A stretch of 49,869 nucleotides of DNA from Bacillus sp. J37 (GTDB lineage: Bacteria > Bacillota > Bacilli > Bacillales > Bacillaceae). The translations under genes were made by a program, and so were the position numbers. The notes below the pieces were generated by a model. The model searched no databases. It had not been told where the DNA came from and worked only from the letters and a program-made list of their open reading frames with translations. Numbering within the stretch: position 1 is the stretch's first letter; each line of letters opens with the position of its first letter. Positions 8,734 through 16,242 of the stretch are shown in pieces. The DNA is taken from the NCBI RefSeq assembly GCF_000518865.1, contig NZ_JAEK01000039.1:1-49869 (forward strand). Reading direction: 5' to 3'.

Positions 8734-10494
8734 TCATTCCAATTCGACTTGTACAGGAAATGTTAACGTAATAACAGTCCCTTCACCGACCTGTGAACTT
8801 ACATGAATATCACCGTTATGCAGTTTTACAATTTCCTTCGCAATACTCATGCCAAGCCCTGCCCCGTCCACTTTCTCCTCCGTATTTGTTCCGCGATAAT
8901 AACGGTTAAATAGTTTTTCCTTCATCTCTTCTTCCATGCCAACCCCATTGTCCTTAATCTTTATTGCTATTGAATCTGGATACTTTCCTCTTTTAATAAT
9001 AAGCGTAATGATTGTACTTGTCGGGTTATGCTTTATAGCGTTCATTATCAGGTTATCAAAGATTCGTTCAAACCATTTTCTTGAAATGGTTAATTGTACA
9101 TGATCCACTTCTTCAACTAGTGAGAGATTTACTCCCAACAGTGTACGATCTTCCTTATACTTTGAAACAATATCTCTAAGAAACATGTTTATATTAACCT
9201 CTTCCTTTGACACCTCTAAAGCATTATTTTTCAATTGGAACGCAAGAGAGAAATCTTCAACAAGTTCGAGCATATATTCTCCCTTTTCGCGTATGACCTT
9301 GCCCATATCCTTAATCTCAAGCCTAGACCATTCATACTTTTCACTTTCTAATAAATGCCCATATCCTTGTACTGTTGATAAGGGAGTTCGTAAGTCGTGC
9401 GAGATCCCCGTCATCCACTCTTCCCTTGTTTGGTCAAGACGTTTCCTTTCTTTCTCCGCTGAGCTTAATCTTTCTGCCATACTATAAAAAGCTTGAAAAA
9501 CCTCCTGATATAAACGATACCTTGTCCTTACCTTCCCACTTTTCCGAAAGATTCTTTTCCTTTCTCTTTCAGTTAGAACTTCTTGATATTGTCCTTGTTC
9601 CATTCTTCCTAGCCAACTAGTAAAGATTACGATCGGACGTCCATATCGAAATCCGTGCCAAACAGCAATACTAATTGTAATCACCAAAACAATGATTGCC
9701 ACTACTATAAACGCAATTAACAGATTTCGGAAAAACGTTGGATTAGAATATTCCTTTGTTAACTTATTTTTCGAATGTAAAACCCATGTGAAATTTGATT
9801 TTTCATCGGAGATTACAGATATCTTTGTTGGATACATACCTTGATCTATTCTTCTTGATAAGATTTCAAGAGGTTTATATTCCTGAATTTCAAGCATCCT
9901 ACCAAACCTTTGTATAATTTCCCCATTTACATCAACGATATGTAAAGTTTCATCCTCTTTTAGGAGTTCGTTGTTAACATTTTCTATATAACTGCTTTCA
10001 ATTTTTCCATAATGACTGTACTTGTTCATAAGAGCGATTAGATGTTCATAGGCAGGATCTTTGTATCCTAACAAATAATAATAGGGGTCAGAAAATGAAA
10101 ACGTATCAATTTCGGTATAAACATGATAATCTCTAAAGCGATTTTCCTCATTAATCTTTAATAACTCATTAAATGAGTATGATTTTGGAACATTTGCCGG
10201 CGTATTACTTGAAGCAATTTCATTTCCATCTTCATTGATAATTTGAAACCACATTTCTTGCTTTTTCAATTCCTCGTTCCAGCCTTTACTAATCGTTGCT
10301 TCACCATCTACAATATTAATCTCAGTAGCAAGTGAACTTAATGCGCCTGCAGGAAAACTGCGCTTCATATCTTCATTTGCAATAAACCAAAATAACAATA
10401 TAACAAGTCCTACAACTATCACGCTTAACAGTAAAGCTATGGTAAAGTATTGGATTAAAAAGTGAAATGTTAATCTTCTCTTTACGGCTCTCAC
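8734..10494 (-). CDS. Membrane sensor histidine kinase (OmpR-system partner)
   Basis: This 586-residue kinase has an N-terminal membrane helix (about 12-38) and an extracytoplasmic sensor of about 220 residues. A second membrane helix lies near 260-283, and a HAMP-like and coiled segment follows (about 285-355). The HisKA domain has the phospho-acceptor His366 in GISHDLRTPLS. The ATPase domain has N-box NLIMNAIKHN, G1 DNGVGM and G2 GAGLGMSIAKEI. The ATG overlaps the regulator stop by 4 bases, so the two are co-translated. The signal is unknown; the sensor region has no family I recognise. The divergent DUF418 gene is a likely target. Confidence 0.9.
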   Translation of the reverse strand: MRAVKRRLTFHFLIQYFTIALLLSVIVVGLVILLFWFIANEDMKRSFPAGALSSLATEINIVDGEATISKGWNEELKKQEMWFQIINEDGNEIASSNTPANVPKSYSFNELLKINEENRFRDYHVYTEIDTFSFSDPYYYLLGYKDPAYEHLIALMNKYSHYGKIESSYIENVNNELLKEDETLHIVDVNGEIIQRFGRMLEIQEYKPLEILSRRIDQGMYPTKISVISDEKSNFTWVLHSKNKLTKEYSNPTFFRNLLIAFIVVAIIVLVITISIAVWHGFRYGRPIVIFTSWLGRMEQGQYQEVLTERERKRIFRKSGKVRTRYRLYQEVFQAFYSMAERLSSAEKERKRLDQTREEWMTGISHDLRTPLSTVQGYGHLLESEKYEWSRLEIKDMGKVIREKGEYMLELVEDFSLAFQLKNNALEVSKEEVNINMFLRDIVSKYKEDRTLLGVNLSLVEEVDHVQLTISRKWFERIFDNLIMNAIKHNPTSTIITLIIKRGKYPDSIAIKIKDNGVGMEEEMKEKLFNRYYRGTNTEEKVDGAGLGMSIAKEIVKLHNGDIHVSSQVGEGTVITLTFPVQVELE

Positions 10495-11210
10495 ATTTCT
10501 CTCTCCTTGACAAGCTTATATCCCAGACCTCTCACTGTTTTTAAATATTTTGGATTGCTTGGGTCTACTTCAATTTTTTCCCTTAACTTATGAATGTGGA
10601 CAGTTACTGTGTTATCATCTACGTATCTTTCAAATCCCCAAACAGTTTCTAATAACTTTTGTTTAGAAATAACAATATTCGGATTTTGACAGAAATAGAT
10701 TAACAGATAAAATACCTGTGCCGGACACTGCACTACTTTTCCGTCTACAAGCAATTCCCCTGCGTCAACATCAACACTAAACCTCCCAAAATCAAATCGA
10801 TTCGAGTTTTTCTTTATATTTTTGTCCATTCTCTTAGGCAACTCTCTCCTTCTTAGAGTCGCTTTAATCCTTGCTGCAATCTCCAGGGGGTTAAAAGGTT
10901 TTGTTACATAATCATCTCCCCCAATTGCAAAGCCGGTCAGGACATCTAAATCCGATACTTTCGCTGTTAAAAACAAAATATAAGCATCAGATATCTCCCT
11001 GATTTTTGGACATAATTCAAAGCCGGATAAGTCCGGCAGCATCACATCAAGTACAATAAAATCTATCGGATAATTTTGAATGATCCTTAACGCATCATGT
11101 GCTGTGTATGCAGTATAAATATTCGTAAATCCTTCTTTTTCTAACACCATTTCAACCATTTTCACAATTGATGTTTCGTCATCAACCAATAATATATTTG
11201 CTTCTTGCAC
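10491..11210 (-). CDS. OmpR/PhoB-family response regulator
   Basis: The receiver domain (about 1-120) has acidic pocket DDE near 10-12, phospho-acceptor Asp55 in IVLDVMLP, and the KPF switch lysine. A winged-helix DNA-binding domain follows (about 140-238), ending in the typical TVTVHIHKLREK...VRGLGYKL. The frame opens with adjacent TTG and GTG codons. GTG at 11208-11210 lies 6 bases from GAGGTGA, so it is chosen over TTG at 11211-11213. It is the first gene of the pair. It is divergent from the DUF418 gene, as I recall for B. subtilis YrkP and the DUF418 protein YrkO; calling it YrkP-like is inference only. Confidence 0.9.
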   Translation of the reverse strand: MQEANILLVDDETSIVKMVEMVLEKEGFTNIYTAYTAHDALRIIQNYPIDFIVLDVMLPDLSGFELCPKIREISDAYILFLTAKVSDLDVLTGFAIGGDDYVTKPFNPLEIAARIKATLRRRELPKRMDKNIKKNSNRFDFGRFSVDVDAGELLVDGKVVQCPAQVFYLLIYFCQNPNIVISKQKLLETVWGFERYVDDNTVTVHIHKLREKIEVDPSNPKYLKTVRGLGYKLVKEREM

Positions 11211-11363
11211 CAAATCTCACCTCAGGAATGATCGTAACATACAAACATTACCAAGACATTAATTTCCCTTTTTAAAAATTAAGTATCTGTTAATCTTCTC
11301 TTTTCGTTGAGTTAAGGCTGTATAGATATTCTAAAAGTACAAATCAACAAAAGGAGATTTATT

Positions 11364-12536
11364 ATGAAGACTACTGAACATAACAGAATTGACATGATTG
11401 ACGCAATGCGAGGTGCTAGTTTGTTTGGAATCTTACTAGCAAATATGCTTATTTTCCAATACGGGATATGGGGAAAAGATGAGATTAGCTTTTACTCTCT
11501 TTCACAAGCTAATCATACAGCCTATCATGTTATAAAAATTGCCATTGAGGGGAGCTTTATGCCAATCTTCACCTTCTTATTCGGCTATTCAATGGTTAAA
11601 ATGAAAGAAAAATTGGAAGGCAAAGCCCTTAAATATAAGCGCTACTTCGTCAGGAGATTTCTTGCACTTTTACTACTAGGTATTTTGCATGGTACATATC
11701 TATGGGAGGGAGATATTTTAACCTTTTACGGAATGATGGGGTTCTTTTTATTACTTTTCTTAAACCGAAAAAGTAACACCATTCTCATCTGGGCAGTCAT
11801 ATTACTCTGTTTGACGTCCTTATTAGGCTATGGAGGTTTTGAGGAAACGAAGAAAGAACAAAAGCAAATGGAGACCTATGTGAGAGATACAATCGAAATC
11901 TACAGCACAGGAACTTATCCGGAAATTAAAGAACACCGTAACAATGAGATACCATTAGACATATCAGATGGATTATTTCTCTTCATTCTAGCCCTGGCTC
12001 CATTAATTTCAGCACCACTATTCTTACTAGGAATTTATAGCGCTAAAATAGATACCATACCCCAATTAGAAAAAAAGCAATACAAACTTGGCTCGATTTT
12101 AGTACCTGTTGGTTTGGCATTAAAAAGTTGTTCACTCTTTTTCCCTGATTTCAATTGGTCAGAGGTCTTCCATTTCATAGGAGCGAACTTATTATCAATT
12201 GGTTACATCTTTTTATTTGCTTTTCTTTTTATCCTTTCAAAAGAGGGAATGATTAAAAAGGCATTCATAAGTGTTGGAAAGCTTTCTCTAACAAATTACC
12301 TTATGCAAACAATCATTTGTACAACATTCTATTATGGATATGGCTTTGGATATTTTGGAAAGTCCTCTGTAATTGAAGGCATTACCCTTGCAATAGGTAT
12401 ATTTATAATTCAAATGATTGCTAGTACATTATATCTTAGAATAGCTAAACAGGGTCCTATCGAGAGGGTTTTGAGAATTGTTACAAATTTATCTATAAAA
12501 GGCCCAAATAACAGAAAACAAACAGCATCTATGTAG
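11364..12536 (+). CDS. DUF418 family membrane protein
   Basis: The protein has 390 residues with about eight to ten membrane segments. The N-terminal IDMIDAMRGASLFGILLANM and the internal MPIFTFLFGYS and RRFLALLLLGILHG are typical of the YeiB/DUF418 family. The C-terminal LTNYLMQTIICTTFYYGYGFG is the DUF418 domain proper. The molecular role is unknown; relatives are thought to be transporters or acyltransferase-like proteins. AAAGGAG lies 7 bases before the ATG. The 150-bp gap to the divergent two-component operon should hold both promoters, but its -35/-10 elements are weak, which fits dependence on an activator. A short inverted repeat of GGATAG/CTATCC follows the stop (about 12551-12583) without a T tract. 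Confidence 0.85.
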   Translation: MKTTEHNRIDMIDAMRGASLFGILLANMLIFQYGIWGKDEISFYSLSQANHTAYHVIKIAIEGSFMPIFTFLFGYSMVKMKEKLEGKALKYKRYFVRRFLALLLLGILHGTYLWEGDILTFYGMMGFFLLLFLNRKSNTILIWAVILLCLTSLLGYGGFEETKKEQKQMETYVRDTIEIYSTGTYPEIKEHRNNEIPLDISDGLFLFILALAPLISAPLFLLGIYSAKIDTIPQLEKKQYKLGSILVPVGLALKSCSLFFPDFNWSEVFHFIGANLLSIGYIFLFAFLFILSKEGMIKKAFISVGKLSLTNYLMQTIICTTFYYGYGFGYFGKSSVIEGITLAIGIFIIQMIASTLYLRIAKQGPIERVLRIVTNLSIKGPNNRKQTASM

Positions 12537-12575
12537 TTTAATGTGAAAGTGGATAGGCAGTATATCGTCATATGT

Positions 12576-13220
12576 CTATCCTCCTTCCTGATTTTCTTCA
12601 TCTTTTCTCTTTAAAAGCATTTCCATCCATTTATCATCAGGTTTCTCTTGACTGTCATAGTAAACCTCGACTGCATCCTTTTCTTCCATAAGCGACTGTA
12701 TATCATGAATGTCATTTTCATTTCCGAAAATATTTCCAAAACCCTGATTGTGTTTTTTGTTACTTGTAAAATCTGTTGGAAAATTGTTTCCGAAGTTCAC
12801 AGCTGAGGCATCTTCAATGGTCCCAATATGAATATCACCAATTGTGAAGATAGAGGAAAGGGGGTCACGTTCATTTACTTTATTCTCTTCACTTCCAACA
12901 ATTTTATATGGGATTTTCTTTTCATTAATGATGATAGAAAAATCTTCTGTTTTCGGTTTTTGTCTACTTCTAATCTTTTGATTTTGGATTGTAGTGGGAT
13001 AATCCTCTTGAAAAGTATTACCTATATTTAGGATACCACTTACCTCTTTAACATCTACAGTCTCTAAATGATAGGACAAGTTTTCAAGAGTCAATTTTTC
13101 TACATGTTCAATATGAAACTTATAATTTTTCTGCTCAGCATTGAGTTTTTGTTCTATGTGAGCCATTCTTTTTTCTATATTTTGAAGGATTTTTATAATG
13201 GTTCCTTCATTTAAATCCAT
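12576..13220 (-). CDS. GerPC/GerPA-like two-module protein
   Basis: The 214 residues start with a short coiled coil (about 8-30, KILQNIEKRMAHIEQKL). Then comes a strand-rich segment, about 40-70, ending VKEVSGILNIGNTF. This resembles the segment YKFDQLKVE.LEGTLNIG that I recall from GerPC. Around residues 125-170 it carries one copy of the module shared with the next four genes (NFGNNFP, KKHNQGFG, GNEND). The C-terminus is acidic and then basic. GerP proteins are spore-coat proteins that let germinants reach the inner membrane; a similar place is inferred here. AAGGGATGAG precedes the ATG. It is divergent from the small plus-strand member at 13305. No close family is certain. Confidence 0.6.
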   Translation of the reverse strand: MDLNEGTIIKILQNIEKRMAHIEQKLNAEQKNYKFHIEHVEKLTLENLSYHLETVDVKEVSGILNIGNTFQEDYPTTIQNQKIRSRQKPKTEDFSIIINEKKIPYKIVGSEENKVNERDPLSSIFTIGDIHIGTIEDASAVNFGNNFPTDFTSNKKHNQGFGNIFGNENDIHDIQSLMEEKDAVEVYYDSQEKPDDKWMEMLLKRKDEENQEGG

Positions 13221-13304
13221 ATTATCTCATCCCTTATCAATAGCACTTTAGACAGTTGTAACATACCATGTGTTATAAGTTCATTAGATCGGTGTGAGGA
13301 AATG

Positions 13305-13511
13305 ATGAAATTTGAAATTACTGCCCCGCAGATTACGTTTGAGGAAATTACAGTAAGTAACATTAAAGATAATTCAGGGATTTTTATTGGGAAAAACTAT
13401 CAACTTTATTGGAGGTCAACAATCAAAAGAAATAATTCGGGTTTCGGGAAGGTGATTGGAAATGAAAATAAGTTATCCAACAATACACATCTTGTCCTAA
13501 ATGATGATTAG
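13305..13511 (+). CDS. Small GerPA/GerPF-like protein
   Basis: This 68-residue protein is one copy of the local module. It reads ITFEEITVSNIKDNSG, then IFIGKNYQLYW, then NNSGFGKVIGNENK. The NSGxFxGxNxQxxW core is shared with the minus-strand members at 13638, 13951 and 14201. There are two adjacent ATGs; the second (13305) is 5 bases from GAGG and is preferred. A possible sigma-A promoter (TAGACA, 18 bp, TTATAA) lies in the 81-bp gap to the divergent GerPC/GerPA-like gene. It is the only member of the cluster on the plus strand. The GerP link is by motif similarity only. Confidence 0.6.
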   Translation: MKFEITAPQITFEEITVSNIKDNSGIFIGKNYQLYWRSTIKRNNSGFGKVIGNENKLSNNTHLVLNDD

Positions 13512-13515
13512 AATA

Positions 13516-13535
13516 ACTTGGCTTGTCGCCTAGTC
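13516..13535. repeat. Short hairpin motif, copy 1
   Basis: ACTTGGCTTGTCGCCTAGTC can form a small hairpin through GGC/GCC and its flanks. It matches the motif at 21961-21980 at 17 of 20 positions. It directly follows the stop codon of the small gene at 13305, but there is no T tract to make it a classical terminator. Confidence 0.45.
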
Positions 13536-13637
13536 CTAAAGCGAAAGCCTTAGTTTTACTTATACTATCATCCATAAAATTTATATACCTTCTGTATATT
13601 AAAGATAATCAACAACCCTTCAATAACAATAGCTAAA

Positions 13638-13853
13638 TTACGTATTCCTCTCTCCTTTAACAGTTGTATTCCTCTTTATTTTATTTCCGCTTCCCTTTAC
13701 ATTGCCGAACCCCTCAGAAGTCTTCTTTTGAACTCTCCAATGATATTGGACATTCTCTCCGAAAAACACACCTGAACTATTCGTGATATGTTGGACACTA
13801 ATTGACTTGTATTGAACTTTCACTATCTTTAGTATCCCCTTTACATATAACAT
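13638..13853 (-). CDS. Small GerPA/GerPF-like protein
   Basis: This is another single-module protein of up to 71 residues: VQYKSISVQHITNSSG, VFFGENVQYHW, SEGFGNVKGSGNK, then a basic tail. The ATG at 13853 has no Shine-Dalgarno sequence. A GTG at 13820 has AAAGGGG 12 bases upstream and would give a 60-residue protein whose start fits the other members better. A sigma-A-like promoter lies just upstream (13872-13899). It is convergent with the gene at 13305; the 126-bp gap between them holds the hairpin motif and no clear terminator. Confidence 0.55.
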   Translation of the reverse strand: MLYVKGILKIVKVQYKSISVQHITNSSGVFFGENVQYHWRVQKKTSEGFGNVKGSGNKIKRNTTVKGERNT

Positions 13854-13871
13854 GATGATAAATTTCCCATT

Positions 13872-13899
13872 TATATAACGATATGCAAGTTTTAGTCAA
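13872..13899 (-). promoter_or_regulatory. Promoter of the small gene at 13638
   Basis: TTGACT (13894-13899) and TATATA (13872-13877) are 16 bp apart on the minus strand. A CATATCGTTA within the spacer also partly resembles a sigma-K -10 box but lacks a proper -35 element, so sigma-A is the better call. Confidence 0.5.
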
Positions 13900-13915
13900 T
13901 GAATACCCTTAAAGT

Positions 13916-13940
13916 AAAAAACCATCTATTTAAAGATGGT
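13916..13940 (-). terminator. Terminator of the two-gene GerP-like unit
   Basis: The minus strand has ACCATCT-ttaaat-AGATGGT followed by T residues, 11 bp after the stop at 13951. It separates the 14443-13951 unit from the promoter of the next small gene. Confidence 0.8.
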
Positions 13941-13950
13941 AAGGAGCTGA

Positions 13951-14199
13951 TTAACTCTGCGTAACAACCTGGTTATTTTCCTTTTGATATTGAGAGAAAT
14001 TCGCATCGATCAAATCATTATCATCAATGATATTAACAACTTGAGCAGCTACATTTTGATATCCAATCATTTTTCCTAATCCGCTATTACACTTCCTATT
14101 TATTTGCCAATTTATTTGTGAATTAGTCCCGGTAAAAACTCCAGAATTCGCTGAAATAGAAGCAATATTGATATTACTAAATGTAATATTCATACACAT
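13951..14199 (-). CDS. Small GerPA/GerPF-like protein (second gene of unit)
   Basis: The 82 residues start MCMNITFSNINIASISANSG, followed by VFTGTNSQINW, CNSGLGKMIGYQN, and a tail with IIDDNDLID. That tail resembles the D.DV.D ending of GerPA-type proteins. The longest frame reaches 14274, but it would run through the preceding gene. The ATG at 14199 comes one base after the TAA of that gene and has no strong ribosome site, which points to translational coupling. It shares the sigma-K-type promoter of the first gene. Confidence 0.6.
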   Translation of the reverse strand: MCMNITFSNINIASISANSGVFTGTNSQINWQINRKCNSGLGKMIGYQNVAAQVVNIIDDNDLIDANFSQYQKENNQVVTQS

Positions 14200-14200
14200 T

Positions 14201-14443
14201 TTAGATCTGGGAAACTGGTTGTGGATTAATATTCTCAGGCTGAGCAATAGGAGTATCACATACATCTTGATCATTTATAATATTTGTACATCCTAAGATT
14301 ACGGCGTTTACAGAATTACCATTACCCGAATTAAATTTCCCCTGAGCATTCCAGTCAGGTTGGCTGTTCTGGCCTGAGGCAATAATCGAATTGGAAGACA
14401 TGCTTAAAACATTTATTTGATTAAATACAACCGAAACAGGCAC
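14201..14443 (-). CDS. Small GerPA/GerPF-like protein (first gene of unit)
   Basis: This 80-residue protein begins MPVSVVFNQINVLSMSSNS and keeps GQNSQPDW and NSGNGNS. It ends with NIINDQDVCDTPI and a Pro/Asn/Gln-rich tail. It is the most GerPA/GerPF-like of the set, because those proteins also start MP.(V/I) and carry a (N/D).DV.D motif. The ATG at 14458 has no ribosome site. GGAGGA lies 8 bases before the GTG at 14443, which is therefore taken as the start. A sigma-K promoter match (14475-14502) fits expression in the mother cell late in sporulation, as for gerP. Confidence 0.62.
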   Translation of the reverse strand: MPVSVVFNQINVLSMSSNSIIASGQNSQPDWNAQGKFNSGNGNSVNAVILGCTNIINDQDVCDTPIAQPENINPQPVSQI

Positions 14444-14474
14444 TAATGATTCCTCCATTCATAAAAGATTATAT

Positions 14475-14502
14475 TACTATATGCATGTAGGAAAAGAATG
14501 TG
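14475..14502 (-). promoter_or_regulatory. Sigma-K-type promoter of the GerP-like unit
   Basis: CATATAGTA (14475-14483, minus strand) fits the sigma-K -10 consensus CATAnnnTA fully. CAC (14500-14502) sits 16 bp upstream, where the -35 AC element is expected. Start sites would fall about 25 bp before the GTG start codon. Confidence 0.6.
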
Positions 14503-14591
14503 AGTCAGTTAGCTTCAGTGGCCAAGTCCCTTATTAATTTCTTCCTATTCTCAGCCTGCACTACCCAAATTTTGCAAACTGTTACTACCTA

Positions 14592-14620
14592 TTGTAACTA
14601 TAGCCAATATTGGGTAGAAT
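14592..14620 (+). promoter_or_regulatory. Promoter of the orphan kinase gene
   Basis: TTGTAA (14592-14597) and TAGAAT (14615-14620) are 17 bp apart. An inverted repeat, CTACCCAA (14561-14568) and TTGGGTAG (14610-14617), brackets the -35 box and overlaps the -10 box. It could be an operator. Confidence 0.6.
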
Positions 14621-14686
14621 TCTTTAGATACCTATTATAGTAGAAATATATGTTTCCTTTAAACATTCTGTCGAAAGGAGTATAAC

Positions 14687-16021
14687 ATCATTAAAAAGAG
14701 TAAAAAGATTAAATTCATTATTATACTTGCGATAACAACTCTCCTTTGTTTAGTTACACTAAATATATTGGTTTCTTATTATACTGCTAAAAAAGCAGCA
14801 GAAATATCGGTAGGGAACAACGCACAAGTCATGGCTGCTTCAATTGCGAAAACAATTGATACAGATGCCTATGAGCGTTTTCTTAAAAAACCTGAAAGAA
14901 CGAAGGATTACTGGAAGATTAGACAATCTCTATATGAAGCAAAAAAACATACGGCAGCTTTGCATGTTTATACATTATCTTTCCAGGATCCAAAGTCAAG
15001 ACCCGAAGTCATGATTGCCGGATTCCCAAAAGATAATCAAAATTACTATACGATTGGTATGGACTGTTTGGTTCCTTTGGATCAAATTCAACAAGCCTTC
15101 GCGAACAAGCCGTATGTAACAGGTAAAATTAAGGATCCGCATTATGGCGAGTATATATCTGCCGGAGTACCCATTCAAAACAAACAAGGAGAAACAATCG
15201 GATTTTTAAGTATAGATATAGAAACAACAACCCTTGATCGAATTGGTGCTACGGTAATTGAGAACAGTATACCAAGCTTTATCATAAGTGGACTGTTAGT
15301 CATTTTATTATTAATGATTTTTTTCATTATACAAAAATGGTACAAGCGTGAATTAATGAACCAAATTGGCGAAACAGAAGAAACATATCATGTTGAAATT
15401 CATTCATTAGTACAGTCTGTACGTTCATTACGTCATGATTTTGCCAACCACATTCAAGTTTTAAATGGGTTACTTAAACTAGGAAAACAGCAGGAAGCTC
15501 TGGATTATTCAAATTTAATGCGTGAAGAAGCTAAAGTCATCTATCAATTGCCAAGTAACGCTAAAAATCCAGCATTATCTGTTTTATTCCAAGCAAAATC
15601 TCTTAAAGCACAGAATCATAATATTGATATTCAATTTCATATTTCAAATTCTTCCTTTGAATCCATCCAATCAATCGACCTGGTTAAAATCTTATCTAAC
15701 TTGATCGATAATGCGATCGATGCAACAAGTGAATTACCACATGACCAACGTAAAATTGACATTTACTGTGAAGACAACAGCGTAGAATATGTACTCCATG
15801 TAACAAACACAGGCCCTGTTATCTCATCAGAAGAAAAAGAGAAAATTTTCATTCCTGGATATTCAACGAAATTGAAGAATTCAGAACGGAAGATTAGAGG
15901 CCAAGGACTTTATATTGTGAAGAAAATAGTGGAGGCTTATCATGGGAGAATTGTTGTAGAGTCTAACAACGGGCAAACTACATTTTATGTGAAATTACCT
16001 ATAAAAAAAGCTATGATGTAA
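14687..16021 (+). CDS. Spo0B-type (CitA/DcuS-like) sensor histidine kinase, non-ATG start
   Basis: This orphan kinase has about 444 residues. A membrane helix (about 8-30, KFIIILAITTLLCLVTLNIL), an extracytoplasmic CACHE-like sensor (about 35-190) and a second helix (about 195-215) come first. The phospho-acceptor is His250 in LRHDFANHIQVLNGLLKLG, the Spo0B-type form. The ATPase domain has NLIDNAIDAT, a G1 region reading TNTG in place of D.G.G, and GQGLYIVK. No response regulator is adjacent. The start is odd: AAAGGAG is followed after 6 bases by ATC ATT AAA AAG, in frame with the whole first helix, and no ATG, GTG or TTG lies there. The first standard start (TTG, 14768) would remove the first helix and has no ribosome site. 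Confidence 0.8.
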   Translation: MIKKSKKIKFIIILAITTLLCLVTLNILVSYYTAKKAAEISVGNNAQVMAASIAKTIDTDAYERFLKKPERTKDYWKIRQSLYEAKKHTAALHVYTLSFQDPKSRPEVMIAGFPKDNQNYYTIGMDCLVPLDQIQQAFANKPYVTGKIKDPHYGEYISAGVPIQNKQGETIGFLSIDIETTTLDRIGATVIENSIPSFIISGLLVILLLMIFFIIQKWYKRELMNQIGETEETYHVEIHSLVQSVRSLRHDFANHIQVLNGLLKLGKQQEALDYSNLMREEAKVIYQLPSNAKNPALSVLFQAKSLKAQNHNIDIQFHISNSSFESIQSIDLVKILSNLIDNAIDATSELPHDQRKIDIYCEDNSVEYVLHVTNTGPVISSEEKEKIFIPGYSTKLKNSERKIRGQGLYIVKKIVEAYHGRIVVESNNGQTTFYVKLPIKKAMM

Positions 16022-16242
16022 ACTGAGGCAAAATAGAGGATGGTTAATTAAAAGCTGCTAAGCTGCTGTTAACTTAACCCCTCTAGCTTTATAATCCCCC
16101 CTTTCAAGCCTACATACATACCAATATAATTCTATTAACTATATACTTAATAAAATTTACCATTATATCCATTTTTATGTTAGTTTTTCCATCCTTTTTA
16201 CTATATTATAAATTAGTAATATTAAGGGTGGAGATTAGAATA

